Positions 52,702 to 60,977 of a stretch of 64,000 bases of DNA are shown piece after piece. This DNA is from Hyphococcus sp. Its GTDB lineage: Bacteria > Pseudomonadota > Alphaproteobacteria > Caulobacterales > Parvularculaceae. The stretch spans positions 1 to 64,000 of the forward strand of contig JANQJK010000027.1 of the NCBI GenBank assembly GCA_028281665.1. Direction: 5' to 3'. A program made the position numbers and the translations under genes. The notes under the pieces are model-generated. The model had not been told where the DNA came from. It searched no databases and saw only the letters and a list, made by a program, of their open reading frames with translations. The stretch's first letter is position 1. Each line of letters opens with the position of its first letter.

Positions 52702-53535
52702 CTATTTGCGGGCGGTCAGGAAGTGAGCCGTTATCGGCGCATTTAAGCTTCCGTTGTCCGCAATGTAATCGGAAAGATCGTCGTACATGTGGGCGATAAT
52801 CGCCTCTATAACGGCGTCGCCCGCCGGGTCCGCCGGATCAATGGCGGGCGCGAGTTCACCATCAGGGGCGGGGCGCCCGAGAAACAGCACATCAAAGAGC
52901 ACAAGCGTTTCAATCGACGGCAATTCAGCGGGCTTGGTTCGGCTTTCCAGCGTTTCAATATTGAGTGATGCGCCGTTGGCGAGTTCGCGCAGGCGATCGA
53001 TCGGCCCGAACGCAAATGGGCCAAGCGGCAGCAAATCTTCGCCGAGGTGTTTTTCGATCGCCTTCGCAAAGGATGCGAAAACAGGGCAGCCCGTTTCCGC
53101 GGGCGCCCAGACGCTTGCGACGAACCTGCCGCCGGGCTTCAGAATGCGGCTGATTTCCGCAAAAGCGGCGGACGGGTCCGGAAAGAACTGCACGCCCTGC
53201 TGGCAGAAAACGAAATCGAACTGATCGTCGTCGAAGGGCGTTTCATGTGCGGGCGCAAGATGCAGCCGGGCATTGTCCGCGCCGACCGCGCGTCTCGCCA
53301 CATCCAGCATCGGCGGGGCTACGTCTATGGCGCCTATCTCTATGTTGTCGCCAAAACGCTCAAGCAGTTTCCGCGTAACAATGCCCGTGCCGCAAGCGAG
53401 ATCAAGGACATGGGCGCCGGCCCGTGCAAGCGCGACCATTTCCTCCGCCCACGGTGTAAAGAGGCCCGGAACGAGGTACTCTTCATAAAGCGCCGCCGGC
53501 GTCCGCCCGGCGCAGAAATCGCTGATTTTTGTCAA
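52702..53535 (-). CDS. Class I SAM-dependent methyltransferase
   Basis: 277 residues from a TTG start with AAGGAA in the upstream gene's 3' end. Motif I is VLDLACGTGIVTRKLLERF, motif II includes IGAIDVAPPMLDVARR, and the post-II motif is FDFVFCQQGVQFFPD, the ubiquinone/menaquinone-type (UbiE-like) methyltransferase pattern. The substrate is not identifiable. It starts two bases after the chorismate mutase ends. Confidence 0.88.
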   Translation of the reverse strand: MTKISDFCAGRTPAALYEEYLVPGLFTPWAEEMVALARAGAHVLDLACGTGIVTRKLLERFGDNIEIGAIDVAPPMLDVARRAVGADNARLHLAPAHETPFDDDQFDFVFCQQGVQFFPDPSAAFAEISRILKPGGRFVASVWAPAETGCPVFASFAKAIEKHLGEDLLPLGPFAFGPIDRLRELANGASLNIETLESRTKPAELPSIETLVLFDVLFLGRPAPDGELAPAIDPADPAGDAVIEAIIAHMYDDLSDYIADNGSLNAPITAHFLTARK

Positions 53536-53537
53536 GA

Positions 53538-53831
53538 CTACTTTTCCTTCAGGCGCTCTTCCTCATACTGAATGCCCCAGCCGATAATCATGCGCCAGAG
53601 TGCTTCGGCCATTTCCGCCGGCATGGCCGTGTCCTCGGCCCGGGCCTTTACCTTTTCGATCACATCGCGATTGCGCCACGGCACCGAGGCTTCGTCCGGC
53701 GAGCGCTTGAAGAACCACGCGCGATCCACATAACTCCATCTCTCGGCGAGGAGATCCACGAGGGCGCGGTCGACCCGGTCGATTTCTGCGCGCACCTCGT
53801 CCATGGTTTCGCAGTCTTGGGCTTTTTTCAT
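53538..53831 (-). CDS. Chorismate mutase, AroQ type
   Basis: 97 residues from ATG 53831. All-helical AroQ fold with MDEVRAEIDRVDRALVDLLAERWSYVDRAWFFKR, the conserved arginines that bind chorismate, and a C-terminal WRMIIGWGIQYEEERL helix. It converts chorismate to prephenate. A longer frame up to 54824 continues into the opposite-sense flagellar genes and is not real. It lies downstream of fliP, separated by about 90 bases. Confidence 0.92.
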   Translation of the reverse strand: MKKAQDCETMDEVRAEIDRVDRALVDLLAERWSYVDRAWFFKRSPDEASVPWRNRDVIEKVKARAEDTAMPAEMAEALWRMIIGWGIQYEEERLKEK

Positions 53832-53920
53832 CGGCGTGGGTCCTGATTGGCTTGGCGGTGCATGTTTCGCACACCGTATAACCAATTGTGGCGCCACGCG
53901 TCGAGGCCGGGGAGGCCGCC

Positions 53921-54670
53921 CTAAACGGGCGGGCCGGTGGCGAAGCTCTCCACAAGACTGCCCGCAAGCAGACGCCACCCGTCGATCAGCACGAAAAAGA
54001 TCAGTTTGAAGGGCAGGGAGATAACAATGGGCGGCAGCATCAGCATGCCCATGGCCATGAGGATCGACGAGATCACCATGTCGATGATGAGGAACGGAAT
54101 AAAGATCAGGAAGCCGATTTCGAAGGCTCGGCGAAGTTCGGATATCATGAATGCGGGGATCAGCACATGGAGCGGCGTCGCCTCCGGGCTTTCCGGCTCG
54201 ACCTCCGCCATATCGAAGAACAGGCTCAGGTCTTTCTCGCGCACCTGCGACAGCATGAACGTTTTGACGGGCGCCGCGGTTTTCGGAAACGCTTCCTCCA
54301 GCGTGATTTCTTCGGCCATGAAGGGTTTGACGCCGGCGTTGTAAGCCTCCCCAAATGTCGGCGCCATGATGAACGCCGTGAGGAACAGGGCGAGCGAAAT
54401 GATGACCGGGTTGGGCGGGCTCTGCTGAATGCCGATGGCCATGCGCAGGAGCGACAGGACGATGACGATGCGAATGAAGCTCGTCATCATGATCAGGATC
54501 GACGGCGCCAACGAAAGCACCGTCGTCAGGATGACAAGCTGAACAATACGCGCGGAAAGGCCCCCGCCTTCGCCGCCCATATCGACCGTAATCGACTGCG
54601 CCGCCGCATCGGCGTTGAGAATCAGCGACGCGATAAACGCCGCCAGAAAGATATGAACGAGCCGTTTCAC
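53921..54670 (-). CDS. fliP: Flagellar export protein FliP
   Basis: 249 residues. A signal peptide (about 1-25) is followed by the conserved core LVILTTVLSLAPSILIMMTSFIRIVIVLSLLRMAIGIQQSPPNPVI and later LRRAFEIGFLIFIPFLIIDMVISSILMAMGM. FliP is a core pore protein of the flagellar type III export gate. Its ATG overlaps the fliO stop by four bases. No other flagellar gene follows in this window. Confidence 0.96.
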   Translation of the reverse strand: MKRLVHIFLAAFIASLILNADAAAQSITVDMGGEGGGLSARIVQLVILTTVLSLAPSILIMMTSFIRIVIVLSLLRMAIGIQQSPPNPVIISLALFLTAFIMAPTFGEAYNAGVKPFMAEEITLEEAFPKTAAPVKTFMLSQVREKDLSLFFDMAEVEPESPEATPLHVLIPAFMISELRRAFEIGFLIFIPFLIIDMVISSILMAMGMLMLPPIVISLPFKLIFFVLIDGWRLLAGSLVESFATGPPV

Positions 54671-55041
54671 GCGGCGTTCCGGTCTGCGTCCCTGTCAGGC
54701 GATTTTGCTGCGCCGAATGCGTTTCGTAATTCTGCGAACGGGTTGCTTCGCGGCGCGTCGTCGGTTGCTTCAATGACGGCGGCGTCAAACCCGCTGTCGA
54801 CAATCGTTTCCGTTTGGGCTCCAAGAATAATCAGATGTTCGCGGTCGTCGCATCGTACAATCATCAGGCGCCGGCGCGCATCCAGCGGCAGGGACTCAGA
54901 AACGGCGAGGCGCCGTTTTCGCCCGACTGCCGCCGGCAACGTGACGACGCCGGCCTTGCGCGCAATGAGCGCCGCGACGCCGATCAGGCCGATAACCGCA
55001 ACGAGTCCAAAAATGACACGGAAATAATCGTCTGGCGCCAT
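54667..55041 (-). CDS. fliO: Flagellar export protein FliO
   Basis: 124 residues. One N-terminal membrane segment (YFRVIFGLVAVIGLIGVAALIA), then the FliO core LAVSESLPLDARRRLMIVRCDDREHLIILG and a variable tail. FliO assists assembly of the FliP ring. It begins the fliO-fliP pair. A perfect CtrA box (55091-55105) lies 49 bases upstream, consistent with CtrA control of early flagellar genes in Caulobacter-like bacteria. Confidence 0.9.
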   Translation of the reverse strand: MAPDDYFRVIFGLVAVIGLIGVAALIARKAGVVTLPAAVGRKRRLAVSESLPLDARRRLMIVRCDDREHLIILGAQTETIVDSGFDAAVIEATDDAPRSNPFAELRNAFGAAKSPDRDADRNAA

Positions 55042-55090
55042 AACGCGTGTTCTTTCGCATGCTACCCGGCAAAAAATACCGGCCTCATGC

Positions 55091-55105
55091 TTAAGGCGGC
55101 GTTAA
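55091..55105 (-). promoter_or_regulatory. CtrA box upstream of fliO (TTAA-N7-TTAA)
   Basis: TTAA (55091-55094) and TTAA (55102-55105) with exactly seven bases between match the CtrA consensus perfectly, 49 bases before the fliO ATG. The right half overlaps the stop of the upstream glycosyltransferase gene. Early flagellar operons are established CtrA targets in Caulobacter. Confidence 0.55.
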
Positions 55106-57267
55106 GCGGCGATGTCTTTGCGGTCGTTATAGAGCGCGCCGAGTTCATCGAGAGAGATGAACGAACCGCCGACGGTATTTTGGAACCAGGACAGGTAATC
55201 CCGGGTAACCGTCAGTATACGGTCGACGCCGGCGGCGTCCGGCGCGTATGGATTGGCGCCCTTCGTTAAACTTGTTGAATGAAGGGTAAAGGTGAGAACG
55301 GGCGTCTTGTCCGCGATCAGTCTTCGCGTCAGCGCCATCAGCGTGTCGAGGCTTGTGCCTTCAGGCGTCAGGCGCGCCGGTTCGGTAAAGGGCCGCCGGC
55401 GGGGCGCGGCAAAACCCGGCGGCGCCGTTTCCTGGGAAAGAAATCTTTGCGTGTGCCGGATCGCCCGCGCCCCGGTGACGGGGGAAACATCGACCGCGCC
55501 GTCGGGCGTTACGATGCGATACGGGAAGTTTGAGTATCCGGTGAAGTCGCCGCCACCGGTTGACGAAAAATCAAATCCGGCGCTGGGGCTGAAATCATAG
55601 CGCACGCCGATCTCGGCCAGCATGGGGTAGCTGTCGCGGGCGACGCCATAGCGTCCCGCGCGGTGCGCGCTTGCCCGGCGGCCGAAGACGGATTTGTAGG
55701 CGTCGGCCAGCGCATGCTTCTTCTCGCGGCGCACGGTCGCCGGATAGTTCTTCTGGTAAGAGTAATATTCGCCGGTCAGCGCCTCATCGGGCGGCGTCAC
55801 CCAGGGGTGCATGTGCAATCCGCAGTCGGCTAGCCCCCGATCGGCCTTCGCCCAGTAGTAACAGGCGACGTTCGGCGACTTCAGCAGGGGATATGTCATG
55901 AAATAGAGCGGCCGCGCGCCCATCTGTTCGCACAGGGATTGGAACCCGTCGATGTCGTCCGGCGCGGCCAGGCTGAACGCGCCGGTTGAGAAATCGCTCC
56001 AGTCGAAGATCTCTTCGGTATCGACGGTGACGATCAGTTTCGGCTGGCCGTTGAAATTCGTTCTTATGGGCGTCGATGCGATGCGACGCCCGCGTTTCGC
56101 TTTGCCGGCGAGTTCGGAAAAGATCCCGTGCATCCCGTAAACTGTCTCATTCCAGGAATGCGCTTCGGCGTGTGCGCGAACGGCGTTGCGCCGGGGCGGC
56201 GCCGCAAGCAGTCCCTTTACGGCGCCGGCGATTGCGCCGGCGCTGCGTTCCGGCGCCAGGGCGCCGGCGGCCGGCGACGAGATGACTTCCGCATTGCCCC
56301 AGACATTTGTGGCGACGCAAGGGGCGCCGCACGCCATGGCTTCGAGCAGTACGTTTGGCCAGCCTTCCCGCGACGATGCGAGCACGAGGGCGTCAGCGGC
56401 ATTGTAAATATCGGAGAGTGCTTCATGAGGGACCGCGCCCAGAAACCGGACGCGGTCGGAAAGGCCAAGTCGTTTCGCCTGGGCGTTGAGGGCGCGCCGT
56501 TCCTCGCCGTCGCCGGCAATGAGCAGCGTCGCGTCGGGAATATCGGCAAGCGCGTCGATGACGAGGTGATGGCCCTTTCGTTCGATTAAGTGGCCGACGC
56601 TGGCGACAACGGGCCCTGAAAGATCCATGACTCGTCGGATGCGTTCGCGGTCTAAAGGGCGGAAGGTTTCAAGGTCGACGCCGTTGCGCAGGGTGGTGAT
56701 TTTGTCGGCGGGCGCCCCCAGTTCGACGAGACGCGATTTTAACGCGTCGGCGACGGTAATTACGGCGTCCGCTTCGACAACGGCGTTAAGAATGCGCGCG
56801 CGGGGCTCGCTGAAGTCCGGGATATGACTGACATCGGAGCCGCGCGCCGTCAGCGCCAGAGGAGTGTTGCTTTCCCGCGCAACCGACGCGGCGGCGACGC
56901 CGTCCGGATACAGATAATGAGCATCGATGAGGTCGGGCGTCCACCCGTCGTCACGGAACTCTTCAAGCGTCCGGCGCAGCGTGGCGGCGAGGGAGTAAGG
57001 CGCGCGCCGCATCCCGATTTTCGGCGCCAACGCGTAGCGCGGATGATAAACGGGGACGCCGTCGCGCACTTCCTGTTCCGGGGCGCGCGCAAACACGGCG
57101 TAGCGTCCGAAAACGCCTTGCGAAAAAGGGAACCACGGCACCGGCGCGACGACGCGAATATCCGCATCGTATTTTTCCAGATAGGCGCGCAGACGGTTCT
57201 CCACGAAGACGCCATGGGTCGGCGCCGCGGCGTTGGGGAACAGCGTTGTGAAAACCAGTATTCGCAT
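55102..57267 (-). CDS. Fused GT4 glycosyltransferase and polysaccharide deacetylase-like protein
   Basis: 721 residues. The first half (about 1-390) is a GT-B glycosyltransferase of family 4, with LRNGVDLETFRPLDR, VASVGHLIERKGHH, LIAGDGEE and the acidic EX7E motif in EGWPNVLLEAMACG. The second half (about 405-715) resembles WalW/WbmS-type polysaccharide deacetylases: VTVDTEEIFDW, GLHMHPWVTPP, ASAHRAGRYG and a late LHSTSL. One chain thus probably adds a sugar and removes an acetyl group in surface polysaccharide synthesis. The fusion is one uninterrupted frame. It is the outer gene of the exopolysaccharide region, on the opposite strand to the EPS operon. Confidence 0.85.
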   Translation of the reverse strand: MRILVFTTLFPNAAAPTHGVFVENRLRAYLEKYDADIRVVAPVPWFPFSQGVFGRYAVFARAPEQEVRDGVPVYHPRYALAPKIGMRRAPYSLAATLRRTLEEFRDDGWTPDLIDAHYLYPDGVAAASVARESNTPLALTARGSDVSHIPDFSEPRARILNAVVEADAVITVADALKSRLVELGAPADKITTLRNGVDLETFRPLDRERIRRVMDLSGPVVASVGHLIERKGHHLVIDALADIPDATLLIAGDGEERRALNAQAKRLGLSDRVRFLGAVPHEALSDIYNAADALVLASSREGWPNVLLEAMACGAPCVATNVWGNAEVISSPAAGALAPERSAGAIAGAVKGLLAAPPRRNAVRAHAEAHSWNETVYGMHGIFSELAGKAKRGRRIASTPIRTNFNGQPKLIVTVDTEEIFDWSDFSTGAFSLAAPDDIDGFQSLCEQMGARPLYFMTYPLLKSPNVACYYWAKADRGLADCGLHMHPWVTPPDEALTGEYYSYQKNYPATVRREKKHALADAYKSVFGRRASAHRAGRYGVARDSYPMLAEIGVRYDFSPSAGFDFSSTGGGDFTGYSNFPYRIVTPDGAVDVSPVTGARAIRHTQRFLSQETAPPGFAAPRRRPFTEPARLTPEGTSLDTLMALTRRLIADKTPVLTFTLHSTSLTKGANPYAPDAAGVDRILTVTRDYLSWFQNTVGGSFISLDELGALYNDRKDIAA

Positions 57268-57391
57268 TGCCGGCCGGGATCGTCTGTCGCTTGCGGACGC
57301 ATTATCCGTGAAAGATGTTAACGATCATCTTGCGGCGGCTCCGCCGGTCCCCGTTAATAATTTGTTCACGGACGGCGCTTAGCGAGTCCTC

Positions 57392-57541
57392 ATGGCGACC
57401 ACAGCGACACGGCGCGTACTCACTCCGACGGCTGCAAACGCAAATACGTCCGAGCGTTGGCCAGCGCCGCTGTGCTGGCTTTTCTGGGTCGCCTCGTCAG
57501 CCGCTTTGTGGTGCTTAATCCTTGCACCGTTTCTGCTCTGA
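57392..57541 (+). CDS. Putative 49-residue single-span membrane protein
   Basis: A short ORF, MATTATRRVLTPTAANANT followed by a hydrophobic segment of tryptophan, leucine and alanine residues (about 27-49), ending at TGA 57539-57541. A hydrophilic threonine/arginine-rich N terminus and one C-terminal membrane span are reasonable for a real small protein. It lies at the head of the EPS locus with the same orientation. I see no strong ribosome-binding site and no recognised family. Confidence 0.4.
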   Translation: MATTATRRVLTPTAANANTSERWPAPLCWLFWVASSAALWCLILAPFLL

Positions 57542-57594
57542 GCCTTAGCGCGCCGGGGCTTTGGCGGCTGCGGCAAAACTCCCCGTCTACATCG

Positions 57595-57609
57595 TTAACA
57601 ATCCGTTAG
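57595..57609 (+). promoter_or_regulatory. CtrA-like box, TTAA-N7-TTAG
   Basis: TTAA (57595-57598), seven bases, TTAG (57606-57609): one mismatch from the CtrA consensus, 105 bases before the sugar transferase ATG. It could place EPS synthesis under cell-cycle control, but a single near-match may be chance. Confidence 0.3.
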
Positions 57610-57714
57610 GCATGGTTCGTGCTTCCCGAACCGTTGCGATCCGGGGCGCCCAATGTCGGCGCCTGCACTTTGTCCGGGGTCGCGGCTGTTGCGAACACGG
57701 ATGGTCGGTGAATC

Positions 57715-58527
57715 ATGCTGGTTTATTTAGGGGCTGTGTCCATTGCTTTTTTTGTGGGCGCCGGCGCACATATTCTGCGGGCCGCCTACCAGGAAATCGA
57801 AAGCGCGCGGCGTGTGCCGGCTGTGAAGGCAAATGGCGCGGCCAGGGCCGGCAGCGCGCCGTCCCGCGACCATGAACGCCTTCGCCTCAGCGCCGTTGAC
57901 GAACGCGAAATCGCGGCGTCAGCCGCCGCGATCAACAGCCGCGCAGGCGCGACCGTCAAACGTGCGCTCGATGTCGTCTTCAGCATTGGGCTGCTCGCAT
58001 TTCTGGCGCCGCTGATCGCTGCGACGGCGATCGCAATCCGCGTCGACAGCGCGGGACCCGTCTTTTACCGACAGCGGCGCGTTGGCCGCGGCGGCGCTGA
58101 GTTCGATGTATTAAAGTTCCGCTCAATGGTGACCGACGCCGAAGCAGGCGGCCCGCGATACGCTGCGGTTGGCGACGATCGCATCACGCGGGTGGGCCAC
58201 GTCATCCGGCGCCTTAGGATCGATGAAATCCCGCAAACGATTAACGTTTTGCGCGGCGAAATGAGTTTTGTCGGCCCGCGTCCTGAGCGTCCCGAATTCG
58301 TGGCGACGCTTGAGCGCGAAATTCCGCATTATCAAAGTCGTCATCTTGTTAAACCGGGCATTACCGGCTGGGCCCAGGTGAAGTACGAATATGCGGCCTC
58401 CGTTGCCGGCGCGCGCGAGAAGCTGCGTTACGATCTCTTTTACATTTCGCGCTACACACCACTGATGGACGTTGCGATCGTCATTTTAACAATTCGCGTT
58501 GCGCTGTTCGGGCTCGGCAGCCGATGA
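57715..58527 (+). CDS. Membrane sugar transferase initiating EPS repeat synthesis
   Basis: 270 residues. An N-terminal membrane segment, a spacer, a second hydrophobic segment (VVFSIGLLAFLAPLIAATAIAI) and the bacterial sugar transferase domain with GPVFYRQRRVGRGG, FDVLKFRSM, LRRLRIDEIPQTINVLRGEMSFVGPRPERPEF and KPGITGWAQV. It transfers a hexose-1-phosphate to undecaprenyl phosphate. It lacks the long N-terminal domain of the exosortase-associated EpsB-type enzymes, so it is a short form. It heads the + strand EPS operon. Confidence 0.93.
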   Translation: MLVYLGAVSIAFFVGAGAHILRAAYQEIESARRVPAVKANGAARAGSAPSRDHERLRLSAVDEREIAASAAAINSRAGATVKRALDVVFSIGLLAFLAPLIAATAIAIRVDSAGPVFYRQRRVGRGGAEFDVLKFRSMVTDAEAGGPRYAAVGDDRITRVGHVIRRLRIDEIPQTINVLRGEMSFVGPRPERPEFVATLEREIPHYQSRHLVKPGITGWAQVKYEYAASVAGAREKLRYDLFYISRYTPLMDVAIVILTIRVALFGLGSR

Positions 58528-58755
58528 CCCGCCGCGCATCGCAAATCGTGCGTCGATTCACGATGCACCCGCGGCGGCGCGTGCACGCGATTTCGCAGCC
58601 CCGCGAAAGCGCCGATCTTACGACCATCATTGCCGCCCGGCCCGGGCCGTCCGGCCGTGGTGGCAAAGAAATTGCGGAAACAACACACTGAACAAGCGCT
58701 TTTGCGGGCAAACGTCCGGTATTGGCGCATTTATGGACAAGACAGGATGTTAACC

Positions 58756-59394
58756 ATGAATAAGCTCGTCGAACTAAGCAGAGTGGCGATTGCGGGCGCA
58801 GCGACAGTTCTTCTGGCCGCGTGCTCGGCGATTGGCGGGGAAGACCTGGCGGCGGCGCCGTCGACGGCGGCGTCAGCAGCCGAAGCCTCGCCCGATTATC
58901 TTATCGGGCCGCTCGACGAACTCGAAATATTCGTCTGGCGCGCGCCGGAGCTTTCAACCAACGTGACGGTGCGGCCGGACGGGCGCATTTCAACGCCGCT
59001 CGTGGAAGACATGGTGGCGTCGGGCAAGACGCCGTCGGAACTGTCGCGCGATCTGGAAGAGTCGCTGCGCCGCTATGTGAAGAAGCCGGAAGTCACCGTG
59101 ATCGTTTCGAACTTCTCGTCGACCTTCGATCAGCAGGTGCGCGTCCTCGGCGAAGCCCAACAGCCGATCGCCCTGCCGTATCAGGCCGGCATGACGGTGC
59201 TTGACGTAATGGTCGCCGTTGGCGGGCTGACGGAATTCGCCGCCGGCAATCGGGCGGTTCTTATTCGCGGAAAAGGCGCAGAGCGTGAGTCCTACCGCGT
59301 GCGTCTCGACGACCTTCTGCGCAAGGGAAATATCTCGGCAAATGTGCCGGTGCTGCCGGGCGACGTCATTCTCGTTCCCGAGAGCGCATTTTAA
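58756..59394 (+). CDS. Wza-like polysaccharide export lipoprotein, XrtA type
   Basis: 212 residues from ATG 58756, with AGGA eight bases upstream; the longer frame from 58630 has no signal peptide at its start. The lipobox is LAAC near residue 22. The mature protein holds a polysaccharide biosynthesis/export domain (YLIGPLDELEIFVWRAPELSTNVTVRPDGRISTPLVEDM) and an SLBB region (VRVLGEAQQPIALPYQAGMTVLDVMVAVGGLTEFA). It would form or feed the outer-membrane export channel. Order and type match the exosortase-A EPS locus. Confidence 0.92.
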   Translation: MNKLVELSRVAIAGAATVLLAACSAIGGEDLAAAPSTAASAAEASPDYLIGPLDELEIFVWRAPELSTNVTVRPDGRISTPLVEDMVASGKTPSELSRDLEESLRRYVKKPEVTVIVSNFSSTFDQQVRVLGEAQQPIALPYQAGMTVLDVMVAVGGLTEFAAGNRAVLIRGKGAERESYRVRLDDLLRKGNISANVPVLPGDVILVPESAF

Positions 59395-59417
59395 AGCGTC
59401 TTAAAGGCGGATGATAA

Positions 59418-60977
59418 GTGAATATGGTGCGTAACTTTTTCAGAGTGGAAGACCTGCCGGCGCCGCTGATCCGTCATCTGAACGGATTGTGGCGCCGTCG
59501 CTGGACCGTGGTGATCGCCGCCTGGTGCGCCGCGTTGCTTGGCTGGTTCGGGGTCTGGCTGTTGCCGGACCAGTATGAATCCCGTGCGCAGGTATTTGTA
59601 CAGACGGAGTCCATTCTGCAACCGGTGCTGGACGACGTCGTGGCCAGCCCTGACTACGCCGACCGTGTTGACGTCATGCGTTTGCAGCTTCTGGCCCGTC
59701 CCAACGTAGAAGAGATTATCTACCGCTCCGGACTCGATCGCACCATCGAAGCGTCGAATGACGTTGAACATCGCGCGGCGATGCAGGGACTCGTCGATGG
59801 CGTCGCCGGGAACATTAAGATCGAAAGTCCCCGCGATATGTATTTCATCATCAGCTACGCCAATGGCGATCCTGATGTTGCGATGCGGGTGACCGATGCG
59901 GTCCTGAACCTGATGATCGAGCAGGATATCGGCGCAAGCCTTTCGGAAAGCGGCGCCGCGCGGCGCCGGCTTGAACTGCAAATCGAAGAGTTTGAGGAAC
60001 GCCTCAGCGCCAACGAGATGCGCGTTGCCGAGTTTCGCCGGGAACATGCGGTGGAACTTGCCGCAACCGAAGGCGTCGATCGGCGTCGCGGTCAAAAGGA
60101 GAGCGATCTTGAGCGCACCGCCGACGACATTAACGATCTGCGCGGCCGCATACTGACGCTTGAAAACCTGCTTTCGGCGACGCCGCGCGGCGCCTCGGGC
60201 GGCGAGCTTGAGCTGCTGCGCGTCGAACTCGCTGGCCTGCGCAGCAAGTATCAGGATTCTCACCCTGATATTATCGGCGTTCAGGCGCGCATCGCACAGC
60301 TTGAGAAAGCTGACGGCGGCCGCGCCGCCAACCCGGAGTTCATTCGCCTGCAATCGGAACTGCGCGTTGCGCGCAACGCCGCTGCGGCCCTTGAAGTGCG
60401 CGAACAGACGCAACGCGCCGAGCTGGAAGCGCTCGTCATCGCGGCGAGCCAGGCGCCGGCGGTGATCGCCGAGTTGCAACAGATCGAACGCCAGTACGAA
60501 ACGACCAAGAAAACCTATGAAGACCTTCTTGAGCGGCGCGACCGTCTTCAGCTTACGGAAAATCTCGGGCCCGCCGGACGCGGCGTTGAGTATCAGGTCT
60601 TCGAGCGTCCGGAGCGCGCGATCAGGCCGGCGGCGCCGCCCCGTCAGCTGTTGATTTACACGGCGATCTTCGCCGCGCTGGTCGCAGGGATCGCCGTTGG
60701 CGTCCTCATCAACCTGATCGACCGCACCTACACGCAGTCGGAAGAACTGGAGAAAGCCTTCGGCCTGCCGGTGCTTGGCGCCTTTACCGAGACGCCTTCC
60801 GATGAAGTGCGCGAAACGCGCCGCCGTGACATTCTGCGGCTCGCGGGCGCCGGCGCCGCGCTGTTGGTGATGGGCGTTCTCTACAACTACCTGTCGGTCA
60901 GCCGCTTGCCGGCGGAACTCGAAGAAGAGGCGCGCGCGCCTTATTCAACGCCATACAAAGTGAGTGAGGCGGCGTGA
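59418..60977 (+). CDS. Wzz-like chain-length determinant, XrtA type
   Basis: 519 residues from GTG 59418 (AAAGGCGG seven bases upstream); ATG 59424 is a possible alternative. Membrane segments lie near 33-52 and 415-437, with a third near 477-495. A long coiled-coil periplasmic region (about 185-390) joins them, including heptad-rich ARIAQLEKADGG and QQIERQYETTKKTYEDLLERRD. It sets EPS chain length together with the tyrosine kinase encoded next. Length fits the PEP-CTERM-associated subfamily. Confidence 0.92.
   Translation: MNMVRNFFRVEDLPAPLIRHLNGLWRRRWTVVIAAWCAALLGWFGVWLLPDQYESRAQVFVQTESILQPVLDDVVASPDYADRVDVMRLQLLARPNVEEIIYRSGLDRTIEASNDVEHRAAMQGLVDGVAGNIKIESPRDMYFIISYANGDPDVAMRVTDAVLNLMIEQDIGASLSESGAARRRLELQIEEFEERLSANEMRVAEFRREHAVELAATEGVDRRRGQKESDLERTADDINDLRGRILTLENLLSATPRGASGGELELLRVELAGLRSKYQDSHPDIIGVQARIAQLEKADGGRAANPEFIRLQSELRVARNAAAALEVREQTQRAELEALVIAASQAPAVIAELQQIERQYETTKKTYEDLLERRDRLQLTENLGPAGRGVEYQVFERPERAIRPAAPPRQLLIYTAIFAALVAGIAVGVLINLIDRTYTQSEELEKAFGLPVLGAFTETPSDEVRETRRRDILRLAGAGAALLVMGVLYNYLSVSRLPAELEEEARAPYSTPYKVSEAA

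Larger units (their letters stand above)
57268..57714. other. 446-base intergenic region ahead of the EPS operon
   Basis: Between the divergent glycosyltransferase fusion and the sugar transferase genes. It contains one plausible small membrane-protein ORF (57392-57541) and a near-consensus CtrA box (57595-57609), and is locally AT-richer near 57310-57370 (TTAA-containing). Promoters for both directions are expected here. I recognised no -10/-35 pair that I would defend. Confidence 0.5.

Noticed and set aside
53888-55027. 379-residue + strand frame opposite fliO-fliP
   Set aside because: Antisense of two recognisable flagellar genes with conserved motifs.
59391-60479. 362-residue minus-strand frame opposite the chain-length gene
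   Set aside because: Shadow frame; the + strand has membrane segments and coiled coils expected for the family.
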